DNA from: Marinobacterium halophilum
GTDB taxonomy: Bacteria > Pseudomonadota > Gammaproteobacteria > Pseudomonadales > Balneatricaceae
Direction: 5' to 3'
DNA: 64,000 nucleotides
Assembly: GCF_003014615.1 (NCBI RefSeq)
Contig: NZ_PYGI01000003.1
Location: 124,001-188,000, forward strand
The notes beneath the pieces are model-generated. The model saw only the letters and a list, made by a program, of their open reading frames with translations. It searched no databases and was not told where the DNA came from. Of this stretch, positions 54,059-63,964 are shown one piece after another (within the stretch, counting starts at the first letter, position 1; every line of letters starts with the position of its first letter). A program made the position numbers and the translations under genes.

Positions 54059-54997
54059 TCAGCTCAATTGTTGGGTCAACTCCGGTACGGCTTCGAACAG
54101 ATCAGCTTCCAGACCATAATCGGCTACCTGGAAAATCGGCGCATCAGGATCCTTGTTGATCGCGACGATCACTTTGGAATCACTCATGCCTGCCAAGTGC
54201 TGGATTGCACCGGAAATACCCACCGCCACATACAACTGCGGCGCTACGATTTTACCGGTCTGGCCAACCTGATAGTCGTTGGGCACAAAGCCCGCATCCA
54301 CGGCTGCACGGGACGCACCCAGCGCAGCACCCAGTCGGTCAGCCAACGGCTCCAGTACCTGACGGTACTTGTCACCATCACCCAGACCACGACCACCGGA
54401 TACCACCACCTCAGCAGCACCCAGTTCAGGACGGTCTGACTTGCTCAGCTCACGTCCGACCAGTGTGGATACACCTGCTGATGCAACAGCCTCGACGGCC
54501 ACGACGGCTGCACTGCCGCTCTGCTCAATCGCATCAAATGCGGTTGGACGTACGGTCAGTACCTGCACGGGTTCCTGCGACTCTACTGTCAGCATGACGT
54601 TACCAGCATATATGGGTCGAACGTAGCTGCCAACACCTTTAATTTCAATAACATCAGATACTTGCGCCACATCCAGCAGCGCAGCAACACGGGGCGTCAG
54701 GTTTTTGCCGAACGATGAGCTCGGTGCCAGCACCGCCTGGTAACCGCCCTGCTGCACGGTCGCTACGACCAGCAGCGCCACATCTTCAGCCAACTGCGCC
54801 GCATAATGAGCCGCATCCACGCTCAGTACCTGCTGCACACCACTGATGGCCGCCGCTTGTTCCGCTACGGCCTGACAGCCTGCACCGGCAACCAGGATAT
54901 CGATTTCACCACCCAACTGAGTAGCGGCATTAACCACGTTCAGAGTGACCGCATTGAGCTGCTGGTTATCATGTTCTGCAATTACAAGAGTCTTCAT
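54059..54997 (-). CDS. etfA: Electron transfer flavoprotein alpha subunit
   Basis: 312 residues from ATG 54997 ([10 protein letters not shown]). This is the last of GTG-ATG-ATG-ATG in a row; the AAGG upstream has the best spacing to it. C-terminal FAD-binding signature [70 protein letters not shown], clear ETF-alpha. It accepts electrons from acyl-CoA dehydrogenases. Follows etfB after eleven bases. Confidence 0.95.
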   Translation of the reverse strand: MKTLVIAEHDNQQLNAVTLNVVNAATQLGGEIDILVAGAGCQAVAEQAAAISGVQQVLSVDAAHYAAQLAEDVALLVVATVQQGGYQAVLAPSSSFGKNLTPRVAALLDVAQVSDVIEIKGVGSYVRPIYAGNVMLTVESQEPVQVLTVRPTAFDAIEQSGSAAVVAVEAVASAGVSTLVGRELSKSDRPELGAAEVVVSGGRGLGDGDKYRQVLEPLADRLGAALGASRAAVDAGFVPNDYQVGQTGKIVAPQLYVAVGISGAIQHLAGMSDSKVIVAINKDPDAPIFQVADYGLEADLFEAVPELTQQLS

Positions 54998-55008
54998 CAT
55001 CATCACCT

Positions 55009-55758
55009 TCAGATCACACGGGCTTCCTGGCGCAGCTTTTCAATCAGCTCAGCCACATTCTCTACCTTGATACCGCCTTTACGGGCCGCCGGCGGCGCGT
55101 AGTTAACCGCCTTCAAGCGCGGTGCAACGTCCAGACCCAAATCGGCAACCGGCTTGCTGTCCAGCGGCTTCTTCTTCGCCTTCATGATGTTCGGCAGCGA
55201 CGCATAACGCGGCTCATTCAAACGCAGATCACTGGTCACCACAGCCGGAAGGTTCAACTGCAGGGTTTCCAGACCACCGTCGATCTCGCGAGTCACCTTG
55301 ACCGCATCACCTTCCGGAGTCACTTCAGATGCGAACGTACCCTGCGGCCAACCCAACAGTGCTGCCAGCATCTGGCCAGTCTGGTTGGAATCGTCATCAA
55401 TCGCCTGCTTGCCACAGATCACCAGCTGCGGCTGTTCATCGGCCACTACCTGCTTAAGGCACTTGGCCACCGCCAGCGGCTCCAGATCGGCATCGCTTTC
55501 CAGATGGATCGCGCGATCGGCACCCACGGCCAGAGCGGTACGCAGCACTTCCTGGCTTGCTTTAGGGCCGATGCTGACGACGACAACTTCAGTCGCCGTA
55601 CCCGCTTCCTTCAGGCGCACCGCCTCTTCCACCGCGATTTCGTCAAACGGATTGATGGCCATTTTCACATTGTTCAGATCAACGCCGGTGCCATCGGACT
55701 TCACACGCACTTTAACGTTGTAGTCGATAACACGCTTAATCGGTACCAGTACTTTCAT
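55009..55758 (-). CDS. etfB: Electron transfer flavoprotein beta subunit
   Basis: 249 residues: [38 protein letters not shown], and the ETF-beta signature [36 protein letters not shown]-binding subunit of the ETF dimer. GAGGAA site before the ATG. Downstream of the second Old Yellow Enzyme, 15 bases away. Placed inside the catabolic block, it is probably a dedicated acceptor for the three ACAD pairs. Confidence 0.95.
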   Translation of the reverse strand: MKVLVPIKRVIDYNVKVRVKSDGTGVDLNNVKMAINPFDEIAVEEAVRLKEAGTATEVVVVSIGPKASQEVLRTALAVGADRAIHLESDADLEPLAVAKCLKQVVADEQPQLVICGKQAIDDDSNQTGQMLAALLGWPQGTFASEVTPEGDAVKVTREIDGGLETLQLNLPAVVTSDLRLNEPRYASLPNIMKAKKKPLDSKPVADLGLDVAPRLKAVNYAPPAARKGGIKVENVAELIEKLRQEARVI

Positions 55759-55773
55759 TATAGTTTCCTCACA

Positions 55774-56871
55774 TTACTCTGCCGCGACGGGGTAGTCGGT
55801 ATAACCTTCAGGCCCCGCGGTATAGATGGTTTTGCGGTCAAAACGGGTTAGCGCCAGCCCCTTGCGGATACGGGTCACCAGATCGGGGTTGGCAATAAAA
55901 TGGCGGGCAAAGGACACCGCATCGCCCTGCTCTTCGCGGATCGCATCCGCAGCCGATAGCGGCTCAAAACTGTCATTCAGAATCAGACTGCCCTTGAAGT
56001 GTTCACGCGCCAGCGCAAACGCATCAATGGCCGGGTCCGGTGCGCGCATGATATGTACAAACGCCACGCCAACCCTGGTTGCGGCCTGCATCAGCGCCAC
56101 ATGACTGGCAACACTGTCATCATCAGACGTGTCATTGAAGGTGTTGCCCGGATTGATGCGGAACCCCACGCGATCACGGCCGATGGCATCACCCATTGCC
56201 TGCAGACACTCGGCCGCGAAGCGCACGCGATTCTCAAGGCTGCCACCATAATGGTCGTCACGCTGGTTGGTACCGGAGCAGAGAAACTGCATCGGCAGAT
56301 AACCGCTGGTGCAATGCAGCTCGACACCATCAAAACCGGCTTCACGGGCGTTAATGGCCGCCTGACGGTGTTCTTCAACCACTGCCACAACCTCATCGGT
56401 AGTCAACGCGTGCGGCTGGTCAAACGGCTGCATGCCTGCGGCATCGGTAAAGACTTCACCTTTGGCCTGAATAGCGGACGGTGCCACGCTGGGCACGCCT
56501 GCAGGCTTGATCTTGTCACTGCCGATACGACCGGCATGCATGATCTGCAACACGATCTTGCCGCCCTTGGCGTGCACCGCGTCGGTCACCTTGCGCCAAG
56601 CCGCCATCTGCTCAGCCGTTTCGATACCCGGCTGGCGGCAATAGGCCTGACCGGTCACGCTCGGCCAGGTGCCTTCGGCCACAATCAGCCCGGCTTCGGC
56701 ACGGGCGGCATAGTGTTCGACCATCAGCTCGTTGGGCACACCATCGGCACCGGCACGGTTACGGGTCATCGGTGCCATGACGATGCGGTTTGCCAACTCA
56801 ATGGCACCCATTCGGATCGGTGAAAACAGCGGTTCGGTTCCCACTACACTGTCCTGTTTGACGGTTGGCAT
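55774..56871 (-). CDS. Old Yellow Enzyme family alkene/enone reductase
   Basis: 365 residues from ATG 56871; an ATG two codons upstream is too close to the GAGGA site. FMN TIM barrel: LFSPIRMGAIELANRIVMAPMTRNRA at the start and QRDDHYGGSLENRVRFAAE. The substrate-binding pair region reads VELHCTSGYLPMQFL, i.e. H-x2-S rather than the usual H-x2-N or H-x2-H. Related to NemA/xenobiotic reductases, which reduce C=C bonds conjugated to a carbonyl. Between an SDR and etfB. Confidence 0.88.
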   Translation of the reverse strand: MPTVKQDSVVGTEPLFSPIRMGAIELANRIVMAPMTRNRAGADGVPNELMVEHYAARAEAGLIVAEGTWPSVTGQAYCRQPGIETAEQMAAWRKVTDAVHAKGGKIVLQIMHAGRIGSDKIKPAGVPSVAPSAIQAKGEVFTDAAGMQPFDQPHALTTDEVVAVVEEHRQAAINAREAGFDGVELHCTSGYLPMQFLCSGTNQRDDHYGGSLENRVRFAAECLQAMGDAIGRDRVGFRINPGNTFNDTSDDDSVASHVALMQAATRVGVAFVHIMRAPDPAIDAFALAREHFKGSLILNDSFEPLSAADAIREEQGDAVSFARHFIANPDLVTRIRKGLALTRFDRKTIYTAGPEGYTDYPVAAE

Positions 56872-56881
56872 CGGCATTTCC

Positions 56882-57652
56882 TCAATCCAGCGCGGTAATC
56901 AAAACAGCCGAGCGACCACCATCGACCGGCAATGTCGCACCGGTAATGTAGGATGCCTGATCACTGGCCAGGAACAGGATCGCATTGGCCAGCTCTTCCG
57001 GCTGCCCGACACGTCCCATCGGAATCAGTTTCTCGGTGCTCTTGCGAGCATTGTCATCGGACAGCATGCCTTCGGTCGCCGGGGTTTCTACCACCGCCGG
57101 GATCACCACGTTGACACGCACGCCGTAGGGCGCACCTTCGGCCGCTGCGGCACGAGAAAAATTGGTGACCGCTGCCTTGGACGCGGAATAGCCCGACATC
57201 CAGGGCGTGCCCAGCTCGCCACAAATGGATGACAGGTTCACGATGGAGCCGCCGTGCGCCTTCATCAGCTTCAGCGCGGTACGCGTGCCCCAGAAAGTAC
57301 CATCGACCGACGTGGTAAAGTTGGCGCGCCACTGCTCGGTGTTGGTCTCTTCAATGCTGCCCCACGTGAACGCCATGGCGTTGTTGACCAGAATATCCAG
57401 CTGACCGTGGCGTTCCGCTACCGACTCCAGTGCCTGAACAAAAGCCTGTTCGTCGCTGACATCCGCCTGCACGGCTTCCGCTTCGCCACCACCCGCACGA
57501 ATGCTGGTAACAACCTGTTCCAGCGGCTCCAGTCGGCGGCCACAGACCACCACACGCGCACCTTCCTGCGCAAAACGCTCTGCCGTAGCGGCACCGATAC
57601 CGCTGCCACCACCTGTAATGAATGCGACCTTGCCCTGTAGACAGCCCTGCAT
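56882..57652 (-). CDS. Short-chain dehydrogenase/reductase
   Basis: 256 residues from ATG 57652 with AGGAG seven bases upstream; 21 earlier in-frame codons are unsupported. ITGGGSGIGAATAERFA near residue 13, VNNAMAF, NLSSICGE and YSASKAAVTNF near 155, then the C-terminal YITGATLPVDGG. First gene of the SDR-OYE-etfB-etfA operon. It may oxidise a hydroxysteroid-like or hydroxyacyl intermediate; that is inference. Confidence 0.88.
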   Translation of the reverse strand: MQGCLQGKVAFITGGGSGIGAATAERFAQEGARVVVCGRRLEPLEQVVTSIRAGGGEAEAVQADVSDEQAFVQALESVAERHGQLDILVNNAMAFTWGSIEETNTEQWRANFTTSVDGTFWGTRTALKLMKAHGGSIVNLSSICGELGTPWMSGYSASKAAVTNFSRAAAAEGAPYGVRVNVVIPAVVETPATEGMLSDDNARKSTEKLIPMGRVGQPEELANAILFLASDQASYITGATLPVDGGRSAVLITALD

Positions 57653-57802
57653 AATGTGTCTCCTGAGATTGTTGTTATCAGAGAACAGACTCGCTGCCGC
57701 ATGCATTCGGCACACGACAGACAGGCACTCACACCTGCGCAGTCAGTCATTTCAGATTAAGAGTGTGACCGGCGGCTGCCATCGTCCAATAAGACTAAAC
57801 CG

Positions 57803-57825
57803 AAAAGACCGGCGCTAAGCCGGTC
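57803..57825 (-). terminator. Terminator of the monooxygenase-reductase operon
   Basis: Seven-base perfect stem GACCGGC / GCCGGTC with a five-base loop, followed on the minus strand by TTTTCGGTTT. It lies 35 bases beyond the reductase stop and separates it from the SDR-OYE-etf operon. The rest of the 207-base gap is non-coding. Confidence 0.85.
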
Positions 57826-57859
57826 CTGGATCGTTGCAACAAATGGGGGTGTATGAGAG

Positions 57860-58900
57860 TCAAGTGTACTTGAGACTAACCTTTGCCGTTTTGGGCACGG
57901 CCTGGCAGGTCAATGTCAGCCCTTTGGACAGATCACGCTCATCCAGCACGTCGTTGTGCAGCAGTTTGACCTCGCCCTCGGTCACCTCACACATGCAAGA
58001 CGCGCACATGCCCGCCATACAGGAATACGGCAATTCGATACCAACCCGTTCAGCCGCATCAAGAATGGTCTCGTCACCCTGACACTGCAGCTCAAAGTGC
58101 TGACCATCCAGCTCGATCGATACCTGCGCCTCATCAATTTCCGCAGCGGCGGTCAAGGCTTCACGCAGATCCTGATCACGCGACTCTTCCGACGGCAGCG
58201 AAATGAAACGCTCCACATGGATACGTTCCGACGGCAGTTTCAGCTCCTGCAGCGCGGCTTCCGCCGCATCCATGAACGGCCCCGGACCACAGATAAATGC
58301 CCGAGCCGAGGTCATCCCTTTTGCCAACCGGCGCAGCAGGCTGACATTGGGACGCCCCTGCACCGAATCCAGCAGATGAATCACATCAAAGCGGTCGGCA
58401 TATTGCTCACCCAGCTCTTTGAGTGCTTCACGGAAAATAATCGATTGCTCATCACGGTTGGCATAGATCAGACGCACCTGACCCCGCCCCCGCAACAGCA
58501 CCGAGCGCAGAATGGAGAACACCGGAGTAATACCACTCCCGCCGGCAAACAGCAGGAATTCTCCATCCAGCGAGTCCGGTGTGAACACACCGGCCGGTTG
58601 CATCACTTCGATGCGATCACCGGCACTGACATGATCACAGATCCAGTTGGACCCTCGCCCCTCCATCACCCGCTTCACGGTAACCCGGAGGCTGGTATCC
58701 ACGGTTGGCGCACTCGACATCGAGTAACACCGCAGCAGATGCTCACCCTGCCAGGGTAAACGCAGAGTCAGAAACTGACCCGGCCGGTAGCGAAACCGCT
58801 CAACTTGATCGGCATCGAGGGCGAACTGCAAGGACACCGCATCAGCGGTTTCCTGTACCACCTGCTCTACCTGCAGGCTGTGATAGCGGGACGAACTCAT
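57860..58900 (-). CDS. KshB/PaaE-type ferredoxin reductase (FAD, NAD, plant-type 2Fe-2S)
   Basis: 346 residues from ATG 58900, with AAGGAG six bases upstream; the TTG two codons earlier is not the start. FNR-type FAD domain (RYRPGQFLTLRLPWQGEHLLRCYSMSSAP near residue 37), NAD domain (LFAGGSGITPVFSILRS near 115), and a C-terminal 2Fe-2S domain LPYSCMAGMCASCMCEVTEGEV with a later Cys. This order is that of KshB, HmpA-like and PaaE reductases serving oxygenases. It lies ten bases after the monooxygenase gene, which it may supply, or it may serve an oxygenase elsewhere. Confidence 0.88.
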   Translation of the reverse strand: MSSSRYHSLQVEQVVQETADAVSLQFALDADQVERFRYRPGQFLTLRLPWQGEHLLRCYSMSSAPTVDTSLRVTVKRVMEGRGSNWICDHVSAGDRIEVMQPAGVFTPDSLDGEFLLFAGGSGITPVFSILRSVLLRGRGQVRLIYANRDEQSIIFREALKELGEQYADRFDVIHLLDSVQGRPNVSLLRRLAKGMTSARAFICGPGPFMDAAEAALQELKLPSERIHVERFISLPSEESRDQDLREALTAAAEIDEAQVSIELDGQHFELQCQGDETILDAAERVGIELPYSCMAGMCASCMCEVTEGEVKLLHNDVLDERDLSKGLTLTCQAVPKTAKVSLKYT

Positions 58901-58910
58901 GGGCAACTCC

Positions 58911-60140
58911 TTAGATGTACGGGTCCATATTGGGCATACCCAACATCATCGCACCAGCGGCACGCGCATAGGCATCCGCATTGTTGGCAATGTGGCCACG
59001 GGCCTGATGGATATCACGGAACACCCGCTCAATCGGATTGCTGCGGTACAGACCGGATGCCGCACAGGCACGCAACAACTCGCTCACGCGCTCGGCACAG
59101 AGTTTCGGCACCAGGGACGACTGCGCACGCTGCATCAGACGTTCTTCTACCGGCATCTGATCACCGGTGATCGCGCAATGCACGATACGATCATAGTTGC
59201 GGAACATCACCAGCTTGAGCTGATCTACCGCAATCATTGCCTCAGAAACAGCCATCTGGGCGTTGGGATCTTCAGCCGTCTTGGAACCGTGTTTGCCAAC
59301 ATGGGCACCAGCAAGGGTACGGAACTCTTCAATCGCGCCATCCAGCGCACCCAGACACGCGGATGACACCGCGCGCTGGAACACCTGAGTGAACGGAATC
59401 TTGTAGGTCCAGCCCGGGTTGGTTTCACGACCGGGGCAACCGGCATCCGAGTGGTTGTTGGTGCGATGGGTGCGGTGTTCCGGTACGAAAGCACCTTCGA
59501 CGATGATGTCGTGGCTGCCGGTGGCCCGCAAACCCAACACATCCCAGTTTTTCTCAATCTTGAAATCGCTGCGCGGCAACAGGAACGTGGTGTGTTCCAG
59601 CTCATCCGGATTGTCTTTCTTCGGCAGCAGGCCGCCCAGGAAGATCCAATCGCAATGTTCAACACCGCTGGAGAAACCCCAACGACCGGAGAAGCGGTAA
59701 CCGCCATCCACTTTTTCAGCCTTACCTACCGGCATATAGGTCGATGCGATCAGGGTACCGTCGTTACCGTCAGCCCACACATCCTGCTGTGCCTGTTCCG
59801 GGAACAGCGGCAACTGCCAGTTATGTACACCGATAACGCCATAGATCCAGGCAGTCGACATGCAGCCCTTGGCCAGTGCCATCTGCACCTTGTAGAACAC
59901 ACGCGGGTCCAGCTCGGCACCACCCCAGCGCTTGGGCTGCAGTACACGGAACAGACCCGCTTCAGCCATCTCCTTAACCGTTTCCCGTGGCACCATGCCC
60001 GCTTCGTCGGCAGCCTGCGCACGCTCACGCAGACGCGGTGCCAACTCCTCGGCCGCCTGGACGAGGCGTACAGCCTCGGCGGTCATGTAATCTTCGCTAT
60101 TGGTTGTCGCTGCTATAAAGTTGTTTGTTAACACGCCCAT
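58911..60140 (-). CDS. HsaA-like flavin-dependent monooxygenase (acyl-CoA dehydrogenase fold)
   Basis: 409 residues. Strong resemblance to HsaA, the oxygenase component that hydroxylates a secosteroid phenol: RAQAADEAGMVPRETVKEMAEAGLFRVLQPKRWGGAELDP near residue 40, ALAKGCMSTAWIYGVIGVHNWQL near 88, GRWGFSSGVEHCDWIFLGG near 150, and WDVLGLRATGSHDIIVEGAFVP near 195. This class includes HpaB-like and DszC-like C2-type oxygenases using reduced flavin from a separate reductase. GAGGAG site nine bases before the ATG. First gene of the operon with the reductase. Confidence 0.85.
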   Translation of the reverse strand: MGVLTNNFIAATTNSEDYMTAEAVRLVQAAEELAPRLRERAQAADEAGMVPRETVKEMAEAGLFRVLQPKRWGGAELDPRVFYKVQMALAKGCMSTAWIYGVIGVHNWQLPLFPEQAQQDVWADGNDGTLIASTYMPVGKAEKVDGGYRFSGRWGFSSGVEHCDWIFLGGLLPKKDNPDELEHTTFLLPRSDFKIEKNWDVLGLRATGSHDIIVEGAFVPEHRTHRTNNHSDAGCPGRETNPGWTYKIPFTQVFQRAVSSACLGALDGAIEEFRTLAGAHVGKHGSKTAEDPNAQMAVSEAMIAVDQLKLVMFRNYDRIVHCAITGDQMPVEERLMQRAQSSLVPKLCAERVSELLRACAASGLYRSNPIERVFRDIHQARGHIANNADAYARAAGAMMLGMPNMDPYI

Positions 60141-60424
60141 CGCACGAGTCTCCTCGATTATTATTTATAGTAATCGGGCATGACCGGCTGCACCGACCAT
60201 CTCCTTGTTAACCCAGATTTCCACAGTCGCCCACACGACTCATCGTCAATTCGGACTAACACGAATGACGTCATATTTTGGATCACTGCACACCCCTAGC
60301 CCGTTTGGACGATGTTGTCATTCCAGTGCTGAGAATAATGGGATACGTACTCTTCGATCTCCAGGCACGTTGTACAACAACAATAAAGCCAAGCCTGAGG
60401 GCCTAAAAACAAAGGAGTTTTGCT

Positions 60425-61405
60425 ATGCGCGTAACGCTGGGCATCGCTGTTTCACTCATTGTGGCAGTGGCCGGAATTTTCGCGTTCTCACACCGAGACA
60501 CCCCTTCATTGGGGGCACGACAGATCCCGGTTGAAAACATGAACCTGACCAGCATCACCCAAACTGCCGCCGGTCTCGTCACCGCCGGTGAGCTGGGCCA
60601 TATTCTGGTATCGTCCGATCAGGGCAACAGCTGGAACCGGGCCGAACTGTCCGAACAGCGCCATGCCTTAATCACGCGCCTGCACTTCAAGGATGAACGT
60701 AACGGTTTAGCCATTGGCCACGAAGGCTGGATCCTGAAAACAACCGACGGTGGCCTGAACTGGCAGGAAGTCGCGTTCAACCCTGGCGGTGAGCCGCTGC
60801 TGAGCGTCAACCGCCTGCCCTCCGGCATCTGGATGGCGATTGGGGCCTTTGGCCAGGCGCTGATGTCCAACGACGACGGCCAGAGCTGGGCTGAAATGCC
60901 GCCGCCCAACGGCACCGACTGGCACCTCAATGCCCTGCTGCCCTCTGAAGATCACCGCACCTGGCTGATCGTCGGTGAAGCCGGCACATTGTTCCGTTCC
61001 ACCGATGGTGGTGAAAACTGGGACACTATCCCCGAGTTCTATAACGGTTCACTCTACGGCGGCTTCAACCTCGAAGGCGATACCTGGGTGGTGTACGGCA
61101 TGCGCGGCAACATATTCCGCAGTGAAGACAACGGCGAAAGCTGGGCCAGCATCGGCGGCGTCCTGCCCGCATCCCTGTTTACCCATCGAACACTGAACAA
61201 CGGCGACATTCTTCTCGGCGGTCAGGGCGGCGTGCTGCTGCTCAGCAACGACCAGGGTCGCAGCTTCTCCTTCCTGCACAAGAGTGGCCGCATGTCGTTG
61301 ACCGGCATCGCCCGCCTCGCATCCGGCGAACTGCTGATGAGCAGTGACAGCGGGCTCATGCCTGCGCTTTCGGTCGACCAACTGAAACAGCCTTCAGGAG
61401 CCTGA
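60425..61405 (+). CDS. Exported Ycf48/BNR-repeat beta-propeller protein
   Basis: 326 residues with an N-terminal signal or anchor (GIAVSLIVAVAGIFAFS). Repeated W/S-x-D-x-G-x-x-W blades: SSDQGNSWNRA, TTDGGLNWQEV, NDDGQSWAEM, STDGGENWDTI, SEDNGESWASI, the Ycf48/Hcf136-like repeat. Periplasmic propeller, role unknown. AAAGGAG site seven bases before the ATG. It precedes the MMPL transporter by four bases; the two are coupled. Confidence 0.88.
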   Translation: MRVTLGIAVSLIVAVAGIFAFSHRDTPSLGARQIPVENMNLTSITQTAAGLVTAGELGHILVSSDQGNSWNRAELSEQRHALITRLHFKDERNGLAIGHEGWILKTTDGGLNWQEVAFNPGGEPLLSVNRLPSGIWMAIGAFGQALMSNDDGQSWAEMPPPNGTDWHLNALLPSEDHRTWLIVGEAGTLFRSTDGGENWDTIPEFYNGSLYGGFNLEGDTWVVYGMRGNIFRSEDNGESWASIGGVLPASLFTHRTLNNGDILLGGQGGVLLLSNDQGRSFSFLHKSGRMSLTGIARLASGELLMSSDSGLMPALSVDQLKQPSGA

Positions 61406-61409
61406 TTTT

Positions 61410-63860
61410 ATGTCTCATCAACCTACAGCCGTGCAAAAATTTGTTGACACATCGGCACGTCTTCTGATCATCGGCCGCAAGCCGTTGGGCTTCCTGTTCC
61501 TGCTGATTACCATCATGCTGGGCTTCTCCGCCCTGCAGACCCGTTTCGACCCCGGCTTCAACAAGCTGATCCCGCTCAAGCACGATTACATGCAGGCATT
61601 TCTGGAGCATTCTTCAGAATTCACCGGTGCCAACCGCGTGATGGTCAGCCTGGAATGGACCGGTGAAGGCGATATCTACAACCCGGTATTCTTCGACAAA
61701 CTGCGTGAAGCCACCGATGCGGTGTTCTTCACCCCCGGCATCAACCGTCCCAGCGTGCGCTCCCTGTTTACCCCTGAAGTACGCTACATCGAAGTCACCG
61801 AATACGGTTTTACCGGTGGCGTGGTGATCCCCTCGCGCTTTACCGCCAATGATGAAGGCCTGGCACAGGTACGCTCCAACGTGTACAAGTCTGGCCAGAT
61901 CGGCAACCTGGTCTCCAACGACCTGAAATCGGCGATGGTACAGGCCGAGCTGCTGGAGATGGACCCGGAAACCGGTGAAAAGACCGATTACGCCGCTGTT
62001 GCACGTCATCTGGAAAAGATCCGTACTGAACTCAGTGATGAAAACATCAACATCAACATCATCGGTTTCTCCAAGGTGATGGGCGATGTGATGGACGGTT
62101 TGATGACCGTCATGATCTTCTTCGCGGTTGCCTTTGCCGTCACCTTCATTCTGCTGTGGCTCTATTCACGCTCGCTCAAACTGACCGTGCTGTCGATTGT
62201 CGTCGCCCTGCTGCCGGTAATCTGGCTGCTTGGCATCCTGCCGCAGATCGGCTACGGCATCGACCCGATGTCGGTACTGGTACCCTTCCTGATCTTCTCC
62301 ATCGGCGTGTCCCACGCGGTGCAGATGACCAACGCCTGGAAACTGGATGTACTGGCCGGCATGAGCGCCATCGAGGCCGCCGAAAGCGCCATCCGCAAGC
62401 TGGCGATTCCCGGTACCGTAGCCCTGCTCGCCAACGCTCTGGGCTTCATGGTGATCATGGTGATCGACATCCCCATGGTGCATGAGCTGGGCGTGACCGC
62501 CTGTCTGGGTGTGGCATTGATGATCATCACCAACAAGATGTTCATGCCGATCATCCTGTCGATGCTCAAGCTGGAAAAAATGGCGCTCAAGGGCGGTGAT
62601 GACAGTGACAAGAAGCACCCGCTGTGGTGGTCGATTTCATCACTGGCCGAGCCGCGCCCCGCGCTGTTCAGCCTGGGTGTGATGCTGCTGTTGCTGGCTG
62701 TGGGTACATGGCAGTCACGTTCACTGCTGACCGGTGATATCGGTACCGGCGTACCGGAACTGCGCGCCGACTCCCGCTACAACCAGGACAACGACAAGAT
62801 CATCAACGACTACTCCATCGGTATGGATGTGCTGTCGGTCTATGTTGAAACCAACCGCGAGTCGGAAGCCTGCCTGGACTGGCAGGTGATGAACGCCGTC
62901 GACCGTTTCGACTTCCACATGCGCGGCGTACCGGGCGTGCAGTCGGTCAGCACCGTGGCGGGCATGGCCAAGCTGTATGTCTCCGGCAACAACGAAGGCA
63001 ACCCGCTGTGGCGCACCCTGCAGCGCTCTACCATGGCGCTGCGCTCGGGTAGCCAGGCGGCCAACCCGGAGCTGGGCCTGAACAACGAACTCTGTAAAAC
63101 CATCAACATGATGGTGTATCTGGACAACCACCAGAACGACACCCTCAAGCACGTAATTGGTGAGATGCAGAGCTTTATCGATGCGCAGACCGTCGAAGGT
63201 GTCGAGTTCCGTCTGGCCGGGGGTAACGCCGGTGTAGCCGCTGCGACCAACGAAGCGGTAGAAACGGCTGAAGTGCAGATGATCGGCTCCATCTTCGGTG
63301 CCATCACCCTGCTGTGCTGGATGACCTTCCGCTCTTGGCGCGGTGTGCTCTGCGTCGTTGTACCGCTGATGCTGGTAACCATCCTGTGTAACGCCCTGAT
63401 GGCCCGCCTCGGCATCGGCCTGAAAGTGGCCACCCTGCCGGTTATCGCTCTGGGTGTGGGTGTAGGCGTGGATTACGGCATCTACATCTACGAACAGATG
63501 CAGCACTCGCTGAAACGCGGCGTCGACCTGCGCACCTCCTTCTATGAAGCGATGCGTCAGCGTGGTACAGCGGCTGTCTTTACAGCAGTGACCATGACCA
63601 TCGGTGTCGGCACCTGGGCGTTCTCGGCGCTCAAGTTCCAGGCCGACATGGGCATCCTGCTGGCGTTCATGTTCATGGTGAACGTACTGGGCGCAATCTT
63701 CCTGCTGCCGGCCCTGGCCTGCTGGTTGAACGTGAAGCCCAGTAACATCAAGGCCAATGATGCCGACAGCATGGCTGAACCGGCACCCGCTACAAGCGTT
63801 GATACGCCCAAGCGTACCAACGTGAAAGCACGTCAAGAGGCCGTTGCGACCTCAGACTGA
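61410..63860 (+). CDS. MMPL/RND superfamily transporter
   Basis: 816 residues in two homologous halves. Transmembrane helix near residue 25 (IIGRKPLGFLFLLITIMLGFSAL), a large periplasmic loop, then five helices from about 225 (VMIFFAVAFAVTFILLWLY, FLIFSIGVSHAVQMTNAWKL). The second half repeats this from about 430, with LPVIALGVGVGVDYGIYIYEQM near 690, the RND/MMPL core motif. It probably moves a hydrophobic or lipidic compound across the envelope, together with the Ycf48-like protein. Confidence 0.9.
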   Translation: MSHQPTAVQKFVDTSARLLIIGRKPLGFLFLLITIMLGFSALQTRFDPGFNKLIPLKHDYMQAFLEHSSEFTGANRVMVSLEWTGEGDIYNPVFFDKLREATDAVFFTPGINRPSVRSLFTPEVRYIEVTEYGFTGGVVIPSRFTANDEGLAQVRSNVYKSGQIGNLVSNDLKSAMVQAELLEMDPETGEKTDYAAVARHLEKIRTELSDENININIIGFSKVMGDVMDGLMTVMIFFAVAFAVTFILLWLYSRSLKLTVLSIVVALLPVIWLLGILPQIGYGIDPMSVLVPFLIFSIGVSHAVQMTNAWKLDVLAGMSAIEAAESAIRKLAIPGTVALLANALGFMVIMVIDIPMVHELGVTACLGVALMIITNKMFMPIILSMLKLEKMALKGGDDSDKKHPLWWSISSLAEPRPALFSLGVMLLLLAVGTWQSRSLLTGDIGTGVPELRADSRYNQDNDKIINDYSIGMDVLSVYVETNRESEACLDWQVMNAVDRFDFHMRGVPGVQSVSTVAGMAKLYVSGNNEGNPLWRTLQRSTMALRSGSQAANPELGLNNELCKTINMMVYLDNHQNDTLKHVIGEMQSFIDAQTVEGVEFRLAGGNAGVAAATNEAVETAEVQMIGSIFGAITLLCWMTFRSWRGVLCVVVPLMLVTILCNALMARLGIGLKVATLPVIALGVGVGVDYGIYIYEQMQHSLKRGVDLRTSFYEAMRQRGTAAVFTAVTMTIGVGTWAFSALKFQADMGILLAFMFMVNVLGAIFLLPALACWLNVKPSNIKANDADSMAEPAPATSVDTPKRTNVKARQEAVATSD

Positions 63861-63867
63861 TCGACCT

Positions 63868-63893
63868 GATGGCGGGGGACATCCTCCGCCATC
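63868..63893 (+). terminator. Possible terminator after the MMPL gene
   Basis: Stem GATGGCGG / CCGCCATC with extra pairing in the loop, eight bases beyond the stop. No T run follows, so confidence is limited. Confidence 0.45.
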
Positions 63894-63964
63894 ACCTTCC
63901 CCGCACACGCTCAACCTTCCTCACCTGCCCACCGTTTCCTTGCCTTAAATCAACCTTTTGCACA

